Source: Martinezella hainanensis
GTDB taxonomy: Bacteria > Pseudomonadota > Alphaproteobacteria > Rhizobiales > Rhizobiaceae
DNA length: 64,000 bases
NCBI RefSeq assembly: GCF_900094555.1
Contig: NZ_FMAC01000006.1
Coordinates: forward strand, 1-64,000
Direction of reading: 5' to 3'
Shown: positions 17,616 through 25,569 of the stretch, piece after piece
Position numbering within the stretch: the first letter of the stretch is position 1
Layout of the letters: the number at the start of each line of letters is the position of its first letter
Notes under the pieces: model-generated
The model's database searches: none
Told to the model about the DNA's origin: nothing
What the model saw: the letters and a program-made list of their open reading frames with translations, nothing else
Position numbers and translations under genes: made by a program

Positions 17616-18074
17616 GATCTTGGTCCCTTTAAAAAGTAATTTCCAGAAATTCTCGGAAAACCCATTGGTACGGCTCCCCGCGATCATTCAGGCGCAGTTC
17701 GCGCTCTTTTATTGACGCATCCCGTCACTCAAATCCCGCACTCCGTCCAACCACGAACGGAGGCCAGGACATCACACTCTATCGACCCTCGGGGTCCCTT
17801 ACAGGTCATCGCTCTGGCCCCTAAAACTCACAGGGGACGATGGAAATAAGGCAGCGTAACGCGCAGATTGGAATTGCAAATAGGAATGAATTGCCCGCTC
17901 ACGAAAGTTCTCTCCAAAACTCAAATGACGTACAGGAAATTCAAATCACAAAACCACTCATGATTGCATATGAAATCTGATGTAACACACGCAATATCGG
18001 CAGGCCAATCCAATCATTCGCACGGCGCCCAATGGTTGTGGCAAAGATAGCTCAGCAAGTCGCTGGTGCCATGC
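17616..18074. other. Interval upstream of the ECF operon
   Basis: The 459 bases separate the two leftward units. They hold the candidate structured leader (17755-17826), an AT-richer block at 17850-17990 that could carry the promoter, and the 3' end of the upstream phosphoribosyltransferase transcript. I see no credible open frame. Confidence 0.4.
17755..17826 (-). ncRNA. Candidate structured leader RNA of the ECF operon
   Basis: Read on the minus strand, GGGGCCAG and CTGGCCTC form an eight-pair closing stem (one G-U). Inside it, GACCC-CGA-GGGTC makes a tight hairpin, leaving two long unpaired strands (GCGATGACCTGTAAGG and GATAGAGTGTGATGTC) that face each other. This two-stem plus large internal loop shape, 140-210 bases before the S-component ATG, is what a purine-sensing riboswitch leader could look like. 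No Rfam model was run. Confidence 0.35.
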
Positions 18075-18788
18075 TTATATCCGCGCGACGTCTTTCTGGG
18101 CCACGGAACGTCTCCGCCGGATCTGCCCGATAGGCTTGTTGACCAAAGCACGGTCTTTCGTCCAAGCATCCTTTTCGGTCGCGGCATCCGGCGTCGCCAC
18201 TCCATCGACAATATCAAACTGGGGAATATGGCCCAGACTGGTCACCAGCTTGGCGTCCTCTCCGAGCAGGTCCCGCCAAGAATGACCTTCGGTCAGAATG
18301 GCGCCCGCCCCAATTATGTTTGCGCCGGCACGACGCACAAGCCTGATTGCCGCCGCCATGCTGGAACCGGTAGCGATGACATCATCGACAACGAGAACAC
18401 GTCTGCCTTGAAGCAGCTTTATCGAACGGCGATCCAGCAGAAGACGCTGTGGTACTGCGGTCGTGATGGAGCGAACATCCTCAACCAAGGCGTCCGCAAG
18501 GTGAAATTTGGGTGATTTCTGCAAGATTACATATCGATCGATGCCAAGGCGCCGCGAGACCTCGATCGCGACAGGGACGCCCAAGGTGGCGCTTCCAACG
18601 ACGATGTCGGGCCGCAACTGCGCAAAATGACGGGTAAGAGCGTCGCCGACGAGATCTCCGAACCGGACACCCATGTCGATTACCATCAGCAATGCGATTG
18701 CCCGCCGATCGCTCAGCTGGACGATCGGCAGGCTGAAATTCTCGCCGGCAATCTGTACCTGATGGGTTTGCGGGGTCTCCAGATACAT
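18075..18788 (-). CDS. Type I phosphoribosyltransferase (purine-salvage type), copy 2
   Basis: The start was placed at ATG 18788 because from there the N-terminus aligns residue for residue with the paralogue at 14201-14833; an in-frame TTG at 18824 is the alternative. The 237-residue protein has the PRPP loop VLVVDDVIATGSS and PDIVVGSATLGVPVAIEV. Conservation with copy 1 runs to HIPQF. After that this copy has a private basic tail of about 45 residues (including IRRRRSVAQKD). It is divergent from the LysR gene and separated from the ECF operon by its own 459-bp interval. Confidence 0.8.
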   Translation of the reverse strand: MYLETPQTHQVQIAGENFSLPIVQLSDRRAIALLMVIDMGVRFGDLVGDALTRHFAQLRPDIVVGSATLGVPVAIEVSRRLGIDRYVILQKSPKFHLADALVEDVRSITTAVPQRLLLDRRSIKLLQGRRVLVVDDVIATGSSMAAAIRLVRRAGANIIGAGAILTEGHSWRDLLGEDAKLVTSLGHIPQFDIVDGVATPDAATEKDAWTKDRALVNKPIGQIRRRRSVAQKDVARI

Positions 18789-18853
18789 ACTTGCGGCCTT
18801 CTTGGCACCATTGATTGCATTCAAATTATTGTCTTAATAGACACTAGGTCACA

Positions 18854-18905
18854 CAATTTTTACAACCAACAAAATTCGTCCGGTGTGTTTCCTTTTCTTC
18901 AACGA
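18854..18905 (+). repeat. Left copy of a 52-bp inverted repeat around the LysR gene
   Basis: The sequence CAAAATTCGTCCGGTGTGTT continuing through CCTTTTCTTCAACG (18870-18904) recurs in opposite orientation at 20131-20165, with two differences in 35 bases. Weaker similarity extends the match to about 52 bases. This copy lies directly before the LysR ATG, so part of it is the leader of that gene. Confidence 0.75.
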
Positions 18906-18919
18906 GGTATACCTCCCGA

Positions 18920-19864
18920 ATGAGCAGACTCATGTTTTCTCGCTTCGCGCACTACCTCGACGAGATCGCCAACCATGGCTCGATCAGAAAAGCCGCGGAA
19001 AAGCTGAATGTGTCGGCTTCGGCGATCAACAAGCAGCTCATCAGCGCCGAGGAGGAATTCGGTGTTGCCCTGTTCGAGCGGCTGCCGCGCGGCATGCGGC
19101 TGACATCGGCGGGCGAACTGCTCGTCAACGGCTACAGGGAATGGAATAAAGACCTTTCCCGCATCAAATCCGAGATCGAAGAACTGAAGGGACTGCGCCG
19201 CGGCGAGGTGAAAATAGCCGCCGCCCAAGAAACCGTGCCCGATTTTCTGCCCGCAGTGATTGCGCGGTTCACGAAGGATCATCCTCGTATCCGCAATGCG
19301 ATCGCAGTGGAGGATTCCGATCGCGTCCGGCAGCTGGTCAGGGACGGAGGCGCAGACTTCGGACTGACCTTCAGCCCCCTACCCTTACCGGGGGTCATTG
19401 TTACGCGCTCCGCCGACTTTCATCTCATCGCCATGCTGCCCGCAGATCCCGGCGTAGAGCAACCGGACAGCATCTCCATAGGCGAATTCTTCAAGAAGCC
19501 GACGATCGTTCCCGACACCAGCAGTCATCTACGGGATGTCGTCGACATTGCCGCGGCGCGCGTCGACATCCGTTTTCAGCCTGTCTTGACGACCAACAGC
19601 TTGTCGCTCATGCGTTCCATGGTCCGCGAGGGCTGCGGTTACGGGGTTACGGCGATCGCTTCCGGCATGACGCTCCCGCATGAGGACGGATTACACTATT
19701 CTCGCATAGCCGACAGCGGCTTGCCGCCAATGGTACTTTCCCTGATCGTTGATCCCAGGCGCAGCCTCTCGATGACATCCATCATCGCCCGCAGGTACTT
19801 TGAGGAACATCTCGATGAGATCGCAGTTCGAGCCGGAAAAGCACCCCCGCATTCATTGGAGTAG
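18920..19864 (+). CDS. LysR-family transcriptional regulator
   Basis: The 314-residue protein has an N-terminal winged HTH (about 5-65; HGSIRKAAEKLNVSASAINKQL) and a periplasmic-binding-like effector domain from about residue 93. It is divergent from phosphoribosyltransferase copy 2, so it probably controls that gene and perhaps the ECF operon. ACCTCCCGA before the ATG is not a good ribosome site; GAGG at 18904-18907 is the better candidate. Confidence 0.85.
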   Translation: MSRLMFSRFAHYLDEIANHGSIRKAAEKLNVSASAINKQLISAEEEFGVALFERLPRGMRLTSAGELLVNGYREWNKDLSRIKSEIEELKGLRRGEVKIAAAQETVPDFLPAVIARFTKDHPRIRNAIAVEDSDRVRQLVRDGGADFGLTFSPLPLPGVIVTRSADFHLIAMLPADPGVEQPDSISIGEFFKKPTIVPDTSSHLRDVVDIAAARVDIRFQPVLTTNSLSLMRSMVREGCGYGVTAIASGMTLPHEDGLHYSRIADSGLPPMVLSLIVDPRRSLSMTSIIARRYFEEHLDEIAVRAGKAPPHSLE

Positions 19865-20243
19865 TCAGTCTTCTATCCGGGCAAGCCGCCCGCTGCACGA
19901 CGACCGCATCTATCATGGCACTACCTCGTCTCCGTCAGGATTTATCAATCAAAGGTAGCAGACATCGCGCTTTCCACGGCAACCCGAGATGTCAGCGCTC
20001 GTGTCCTTTTTCGTAAGCGACATGCCGTGGCGCCGGCGCTCGGCATTATCCATGCGTTGCGAAAGTACTCCGGAGGCCGCGGAAACAAGCATCGCTGCGT
20101 ATTCGGACAGAGGTTGTCAAGGACACCCTGCCGTTGAAGAAAAGGCAACACACCGAACGAATTTTGATGCTTGCAAAAGTTGCACAAGCTCACGCCTATA
20201 GGGGACAATATCTTCTAATGCTAATTCTCGAGGTAGCAAGGGA
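19865..20243. other. Interval with the right inverted-repeat copy and a doubtful 47-codon frame
   Basis: The interval contains the right repeat copy (20131-20182). Downstream of that copy, on the minus strand at 20092-19949, is a 47-codon frame beginning MLVSAASGVLSQRM. It has no ribosome site and no recognisable family, so I do not call it a gene. The promoter of the next rightward gene probably lies at 20185-20230. Confidence 0.35.
20131..20182 (-). repeat. Right copy of the 52-bp inverted repeat
   Basis: On the minus strand this reads CAAAATTCGTTCGGTGTGTT followed by GCCTTTTCTTCAACG, matching 18870-18904 at 33 of 35 positions. The two copies point toward each other and enclose 1.2 kb containing the LysR gene, the arrangement of terminal inverted repeats or of a duplicated leader. 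Confidence 0.75.
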
Positions 20244-20786
20244 ATGGCGAATGATTATACCCCATACGAGTCCTATAGAAGAGCACGAACGGGACTCCGC
20301 CTTGTTCCCGCGCCAGAGCCGCGCCTCATCGAACGGCAAACGGAAGACATTCCCCTGCCTGAGGCCAAGTCATATCTTTTAAGCACAACCGACGGATCGA
20401 TCCGGTCGGTGATGCTTCCCGCCGGCAATCGGATCGAGCACATCCACAAGTTGGTCGGCTCTAGCGAGGTCAATGTCGTCCGCATCGAGGACTCTCATCT
20501 TCTCTATGCCGACAATAACAGTCTTACCGACGGGCTTTCCAGCGTAGCGGATTTGAAGGGCCACCCCGCGCCGCTGGCCGGCAATCTCTTGATCCTTGGC
20601 AAGGATGAAAGCGGCAAGACCGCAAGCGTCCGAGCAAGCATCGACGATGTCGCTTCCTGGTTTACGATCATTCGCCCGGTTTTCCTGCCCGTTTTCGAGA
20701 CCCTGTGCGAATCTCAAATTCTCAGCACGCGCGTCATCCGCCTGGATGTTCGCATTGAACGGTCGATCCCGAATGTCATCGACTAG
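20244..20786 (+). CDS. Uncharacterised protein, DUF3846-like
   Basis: The 180-residue soluble protein has no signal peptide or membrane segment. The core (about 62-125) shows LPAGNRIEHIHKLVGSSEVN, then RIEDSHLLYADN, GHPAPLAGNLLILGKDESG. This order (interaction with a small-molecule-like pocket, an acidic 'dn' turn, then 'GnlLilG') resembles DUF3846 proteins, which are common on rhizobial plasmids and phages. The match is from memory. GAGG lies nine bases before the ATG. Function unknown. Confidence 0.6.
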   Translation: MANDYTPYESYRRARTGLRLVPAPEPRLIERQTEDIPLPEAKSYLLSTTDGSIRSVMLPAGNRIEHIHKLVGSSEVNVVRIEDSHLLYADNNSLTDGLSSVADLKGHPAPLAGNLLILGKDESGKTASVRASIDDVASWFTIIRPVFLPVFETLCESQILSTRVIRLDVRIERSIPNVID

Positions 20787-20860
20787 GGCCTGAGAAGATT
20801 TGCTGTCTCACGCTACGATTCGGCTCATAGGACAGCGCCCTCCCGGAGAAGGTAAGGCTG

Positions 20861-23209
20861 TCAGAAATCCTCCCATACCGGACTTGCCGCTGGTGAAGTC
20901 TTTCCAAAAGCGGAGCGCAACTTCTCGCCCAACGCTCTCTGACCGGAAAGCTCCGCGCCCCTGTTGGGAGTTGCAGATGTCTTCACGGGTGTTGCAGCTT
21001 TCTCTCGGGGAGAAGCCGCCAGCTGCACCACCTTTCCTGCCGTATGATCCAATTTGAACTGAGCAAGACGTGCGGACAACGATGAGACTTCACTTGCCAG
21101 CGTATGGGTCGCGGCATTGGATTCCTCGACCATCGCGGCATTTTTCTGCGTTGCCTGGTCCATCTGATTGACGGCGGTGTTGATCTCCTGAAGCCCGGTC
21201 GATTGCTCTCTTGCCGATTGCACGATCGCCTGCACATTGCTGTCGATCGATTGCACCTCCTGAACGATCGCACGAAGCGCCTCTCCTGTCTGACCGACGA
21301 GATTGACGCCTCTTTTGACCTGATCGCCCGACGAATGGATCAAGGCCTTGATTTCCTTTGCTGCCGTGGCGGAACGCTGCGCCAGCTCGCGGACTTCCTG
21401 GGCAACGACCGCAAAGCCCTTGCCCGCCTCGCCCGCGCGCGCGGCCTCGACGCCGGCATTCAGCGCCAAGAGATTGGTCTGGAAAGCAATGTCGTCGATG
21501 ACGCCAATGATATTGGAAATGGACTGGGAAGACTGCTCAATGCCATTCATGGCCTCGACCGCGCTATGAACGATCTGACCCGACCTCTCGGCGCTATCCT
21601 TGGTACGACCGACCAGTGCGGCGACCTCTTCGGCACGCGTGGTGGAATCCTTGATGGAAGTCGTGATCTGTTCAAGCGCTGCGGCGGTCTCCTCGACGGA
21701 AGCTGCCTGCTGCTCAGTTCGCCTGGCCAGATCATCCGCACCCGTGCGAATTTCCTCCGATCCGCACTGAATCACCGACGCGTTTTCGGAGAAGGAGATC
21801 ATGGCCGCCTGCAGTTTCTCGACCGAGGCATTGAAATTGCCACGAATTTCATCGAGGGCCGAGGTGAAGGGCTGATTGAGCCGCGCGGTCATGTTTCCGT
21901 CGGAAAGCTGCTCAAGCCCGGCGGCCAGCTCGCCAACAGCGAATTTCACTTCCGCTTCCTGGGCGTCGCTGATGCGGACACGCTCCGCCTGCTCGGCCTC
22001 TTGTGCGGCGCGGCTGGTTTCGGCCTCTGTTTCGAGCCGAACCTTTTCGCGATTATTTTCCAGCAAGATGTGCAATGAGCGGGAAAGGTCGCCGATTTCG
22101 TCGCGGGCCGCGCGATCCCTGAGCGTGACGTTCAGATCACCGTTGGCAATCTGGTCGGTTTCAGCGATGACATTCTCGATGCGGCGAATGAAGCGCCGCG
22201 CGATCAGCCAGCCGGCAAGACCGAGGAGAACAGTGGCGATCGAGGTCACTGCTATTGCGTTTCTGACCACACTGTTGACCTGCGCAAAAAGCGTGGCTTT
22301 CGGTACGGCAACGATCGCGTACCACGATATGGCATCGGTCAGCTTTACGGGCTCAGCAACAGCAAAATAGGCAGTGCCGTCAGCGCTGGTGATTTCGCGC
22401 TCCTTACCGGGATTGGCGATCAGTTGGTCCCAGCCGGCCGTCTCGGCGCCGCCATCTTTTATGTTCTTTCCGATCAGCGCCGCGTCGGGGTGGCTGATCA
22501 TGCCGCCCCCAGCAGTAACCAGGCTCATGAAGCCGGTCCCCATTGGGTGTATGGCGGAAATCGCCTTCTGGGCATCGTCGAGGGCCATGTCCAGGCCGGC
22601 CACGCCCACAGGCTTTCCGCCGATCATGATCGGTTGGGCAATGGAGGTCATCAGCACCTGCTTGCCGTCGATCGCATAGGAATATGGCTCGATGACAACG
22701 GTCTTTTGCTGGGTGAAGGGTAGCTGATAATAGTCGCCAGCACCCGATACCGTGTAGTCCGCGAGAGGAACATGGGTGATCTGGCCGCCGCTACGAACCC
22801 AGTAGGGAATATAGCGGCCGGTGGCATCATGGCCTTCCTTGCCGACGAAATCCCTGTCCTTTCCATCGAAGGCATTCGGCTCCCAGCCCGTCCAGACACC
22901 AAGGGCCATCGGATTGTTCACGAGCATATTTTTCAGGATTGCGTCTGCGGTTGCCCGGTTCGCATCGCCGGCGTCCTTCATGGTTGCAAGGACGGTCTCC
23001 AGCGAATTGACGACGGCAATCGCCGTGCCAAGGGCCTTTTCCGATCCGGCTGCGGTCGTGCTCGCGATCTGGCGCATCTGGTCGAGGCTCGATTGGCGAA
23101 CGGTCGTGTAGGCTGAATCAAACAGGATGGCGGACGCGGCCACCGTTGCGATGACGCCGCACGCGGCGACTGAGAAAATATTGCGGCTAGTTGCGGATTT
23201 CAAAATCAT
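20861..23209 (-). CDS. Methyl-accepting chemotaxis protein with dCache sensor
   Basis: The 782-residue chemoreceptor has a first membrane helix at about 10-30, a periplasmic double-Cache domain to about 305 (GVWTGWEPNAFDGKD, YYQLPFTQQKTVVIEPYSY, GVAGLDMALDDAQKAI) and a second helix near 315-335. One or two HAMP segments follow, then the cytoplasmic signalling hairpin containing IDDIAFQTNLLALNAGVEAA and GFAVVAQEVRELAQRSA. The C-terminus SPVWEDF resembles the CheR/CheB-docking pentapeptide (xWxxF). dCache receptors often bind amino acids or carboxylates, but the ligand here is unknown. Confidence 0.93.
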   Translation of the reverse strand: MILKSATSRNIFSVAACGVIATVAASAILFDSAYTTVRQSSLDQMRQIASTTAAGSEKALGTAIAVVNSLETVLATMKDAGDANRATADAILKNMLVNNPMALGVWTGWEPNAFDGKDRDFVGKEGHDATGRYIPYWVRSGGQITHVPLADYTVSGAGDYYQLPFTQQKTVVIEPYSYAIDGKQVLMTSIAQPIMIGGKPVGVAGLDMALDDAQKAISAIHPMGTGFMSLVTAGGGMISHPDAALIGKNIKDGGAETAGWDQLIANPGKEREITSADGTAYFAVAEPVKLTDAISWYAIVAVPKATLFAQVNSVVRNAIAVTSIATVLLGLAGWLIARRFIRRIENVIAETDQIANGDLNVTLRDRAARDEIGDLSRSLHILLENNREKVRLETEAETSRAAQEAEQAERVRISDAQEAEVKFAVGELAAGLEQLSDGNMTARLNQPFTSALDEIRGNFNASVEKLQAAMISFSENASVIQCGSEEIRTGADDLARRTEQQAASVEETAAALEQITTSIKDSTTRAEEVAALVGRTKDSAERSGQIVHSAVEAMNGIEQSSQSISNIIGVIDDIAFQTNLLALNAGVEAARAGEAGKGFAVVAQEVRELAQRSATAAKEIKALIHSSGDQVKRGVNLVGQTGEALRAIVQEVQSIDSNVQAIVQSAREQSTGLQEINTAVNQMDQATQKNAAMVEESNAATHTLASEVSSLSARLAQFKLDHTAGKVVQLAASPREKAATPVKTSATPNRGAELSGQRALGEKLRSAFGKTSPAASPVWEDF

Positions 23210-23552
23210 ATCACCACCTTGTTGGGTGGCGTTGCGATCGCGCGGCGCGCCCCCCGCGTGCCTCTGACAGAAATAATATTCCGCAAGCGGCGAACAACGA
23301 TCCAGGCCGCTTGTATCAGGATGATGCTAGATATTCTTGATTAAAATTCGGTATCCGCAGGTATAGATGTCGCCGCCAAAACCAGTATGACTTTTAATCA
23401 TCAATAAAGCTCCGGAAGCATTTCTCGGAATTTAACGATTTTGACGGAATGAATGCCGCGGAATGGATATCGCAGCGCAAAATTAGAGATATCTATTATA
23501 TTTCATTTGCCTGATACGATCACCCATCGGTGTGAAGGCGTACCGAACGGCT
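23210..23552. other. Non-coding interval upstream of the chemoreceptor
   Basis: The 343 bases hold the chemoreceptor promoter and the 3' flank of the DUF3422 gene. The part at 23320-23510 is AT-rich. I find no open frame, hairpin or repeat that I can support. Confidence 0.35.
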
Positions 23553-24752
23553 TCAGGATTTCAGCGCATGCCGGACCCTCAGGATCGCGAGGGCAACCGT
23601 TCCGATCACCACGGGAATGGAGATCAGCATGTAGATTGGATCGATATGAATGCCGGCATGATCCGCCGTCTCGATCGCGACCTTGATCAGGCTCAGGAGA
23701 TAGTAGCTGATCGCGATGATCGACAGCCCCTCCACCGCACGCTGGATCTTGACCTGGGTTTCGGCGCGTTCGGCCATGGCCTGGATCTGAATCGCGTTCT
23801 GAACCTCGATCTCCACTTGGATACGGGTCTGGAGCAAGTCGATCAAATGCATGGTCGCATGCGACAATTGCTCAAGTCGCAGCGCAGTCGCCTCACAACT
23901 TCTGATCGCGGGCTTGAAACGGCGCGCGACGAACACGCCAAACCTCTGAAAACCCGCGACATGGGTTTCGCGCAACTCGGCTATGCGCTCCTCGACGATC
24001 TTGGCATATGCGGCCGTTGCGCCAAAGCGGTTGCGCGTCTGCGCCGCCGCGGAGATCACCTCTGCGGAAAGCTGAGAAATTTCACCGAGCAGTCGCTTAT
24101 GGTCTTCCGCGGAAGTCGACACGTGGCGATTGGTCAACTCGACAAGCTTTCGGTCGTAGCCACCAAGAACAGGACCAAGCCGCCGCGCCTCCGGGAAGCC
24201 CAAAAGCGCCATGACGCGATAGGTCTCGATTTCATATATTCTGCGCACCATGCGGCCGAGCCGATAGGCGTTGAGGTCATGATTGAAGAGGATCGTCCGG
24301 CTGGTACCCCTCTCTCCGACGCGAAAGTCCGAACAAACGAGTGCCGCTCCGCCGCCAATGGTGGACGCCGCCGTATCGCCGAATTGGAACGTCGAAAGGA
24401 GAGGTCCGAGTTCGCTCGGCGCCGATCCGCAAATGAGAATTTCCAGTCGGCAGATGAATGACCAGTCGGCCAGACCGGCGAGCCGTGCCGCGTCATCGAT
24501 CTCCAGGGAGCCCGAAGGCCAGATCGGGGGATCGGCCTCAAGAGGCGTAACCCGGGTGACGGTGACGAACTCGGTGTGAAATTCGATCTGTGTTCGAGGA
24601 CCTTCGATTGCATCCTCGGCAACGACGACGCGGTGGCTCAGGTCTGAGATCGACGGTGACGTGCCCGACAGAGCTATATGCTCGACGAGCGCCGGACCCG
24701 AAAAGTAGATCGATGGTCGTGCGTGAAGTTCCGAATTGAAATCGACTGCCAC
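23553..24752 (-). CDS. DUF3422 family membrane protein
   Basis: GTG 24752 was chosen as start because GGGGGAG lies seven to eight bases upstream, giving 399 residues. The protein opens with FNSELHARPSIYFSGPALVEH, the DUF3422 N-terminal signature (conserved Glu-x-His-x-Arg-Pro). A long helical middle part follows, with two membrane helices near the end (LSIIAISYYLLSLIKVA and YMLISIPVVIGTVALAIL). The family is widespread in proteobacteria and has no assigned role. Confidence 0.85.
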   Translation of the reverse strand: MAVDFNSELHARPSIYFSGPALVEHIALSGTSPSISDLSHRVVVAEDAIEGPRTQIEFHTEFVTVTRVTPLEADPPIWPSGSLEIDDAARLAGLADWSFICRLEILICGSAPSELGPLLSTFQFGDTAASTIGGGAALVCSDFRVGERGTSRTILFNHDLNAYRLGRMVRRIYEIETYRVMALLGFPEARRLGPVLGGYDRKLVELTNRHVSTSAEDHKRLLGEISQLSAEVISAAAQTRNRFGATAAYAKIVEERIAELRETHVAGFQRFGVFVARRFKPAIRSCEATALRLEQLSHATMHLIDLLQTRIQVEIEVQNAIQIQAMAERAETQVKIQRAVEGLSIIAISYYLLSLIKVAIETADHAGIHIDPIYMLISIPVVIGTVALAILRVRHALKS

Positions 24753-25000
24753 CGTTTTCGCTCCCCCAAGCAAATGCCTGCCTTAATCGTATGCCGGCCA
24801 TTGCGGCAATCGGCAATGCTTCGGTCCCTGCGACAGAGTGTCCCGAGGTTTTGAAGAGCCGCCTTATTCGGCCGGATTTGGACATAAGGTAAGCTCGACG
24901 CAACCAACATTGATCGCATGACTTGCGAACCGAGACTTTCGGTAGAAAATAGCGGCGAACGCGCGACCAGGCTCGGAGAACCACATAAAAGGGGAGTTGC

Positions 25001-25549
25001 ATGACAAATGTCGCAAGCACGGGGTTGCCGGGCCTTCTGGGGCAGGATCATACGGGCATCACCGTTCCCGATCTCGATGAAGCGCTGGATTTCTTCGTCC
25101 GGATACTCGGCTGCAAACATGCCTACACATTCGGCCCGATCGGTGATGATGAGGGCGATTTCATGCGCCGGGCGCTAGGCACTCATCCACGCGCCCGCAT
25201 CAGGCGTGCCGCCCTTATTCGCATCGGTCACGGCTCCAATCTGGAACTCTTCGAATATGAAGCACCGGACCAGCGCCGCCTTGAACAAAAGAACAGCGAC
25301 ATCGGCGCCTTCCATGTCGGACTTTACGTCGAAGACATTCAGGCCGCCAAGGCTTACCTCGACGCGCAAGGCATCGCCACCCGCCTCGGCCCGCTCCCCA
25401 TCAGCGACGGGCCGAATGCCGGACAGAGCATTCTCTATTTCCAATCACCCTGGGGCCTGCAATTGGAAGTCATCAGCTATCCCGGGGGCATGGCCTACGA
25501 GAAGACGGCCAAAACCATTCTTTGGTCGCCAAAATCTCCAGAAAAGTGA
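25001..25549 (+). CDS. VOC/glyoxalase-fold protein
   Basis: The 182-residue protein has a strong ribosome site (AAAAGGGGAG). Two beta-alpha-beta-beta-beta halves are visible: QDHTGITVPDLDEALDFFVRILG to NLELFEYEAP, and AFHVGLYVEDIQAAKAYLDAQG to WGLQLEVISYPGGM. The likely metal ligands are His17, Glu in NLELFEY, His in AFHVG and Glu in LQLEVI. It could be a lyase, isomerase or extradiol-type enzyme; the substrate is not readable. It is convergent with the branched-chain operon and probably independent of it. Confidence 0.82.
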   Translation: MTNVASTGLPGLLGQDHTGITVPDLDEALDFFVRILGCKHAYTFGPIGDDEGDFMRRALGTHPRARIRRAALIRIGHGSNLELFEYEAPDQRRLEQKNSDIGAFHVGLYVEDIQAAKAYLDAQGIATRLGPLPISDGPNAGQSILYFQSPWGLQLEVISYPGGMAYEKTAKTILWSPKSPEK

Positions 25550-25569
25550 TGATCCGCACGGACACCAAC

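Noticed and set aside
19949..20092. A 47-codon gene downstream of the right inverted-repeat copy
   Set aside because: No ribosome site, no family resemblance, and composition like neighbouring non-coding DNA.
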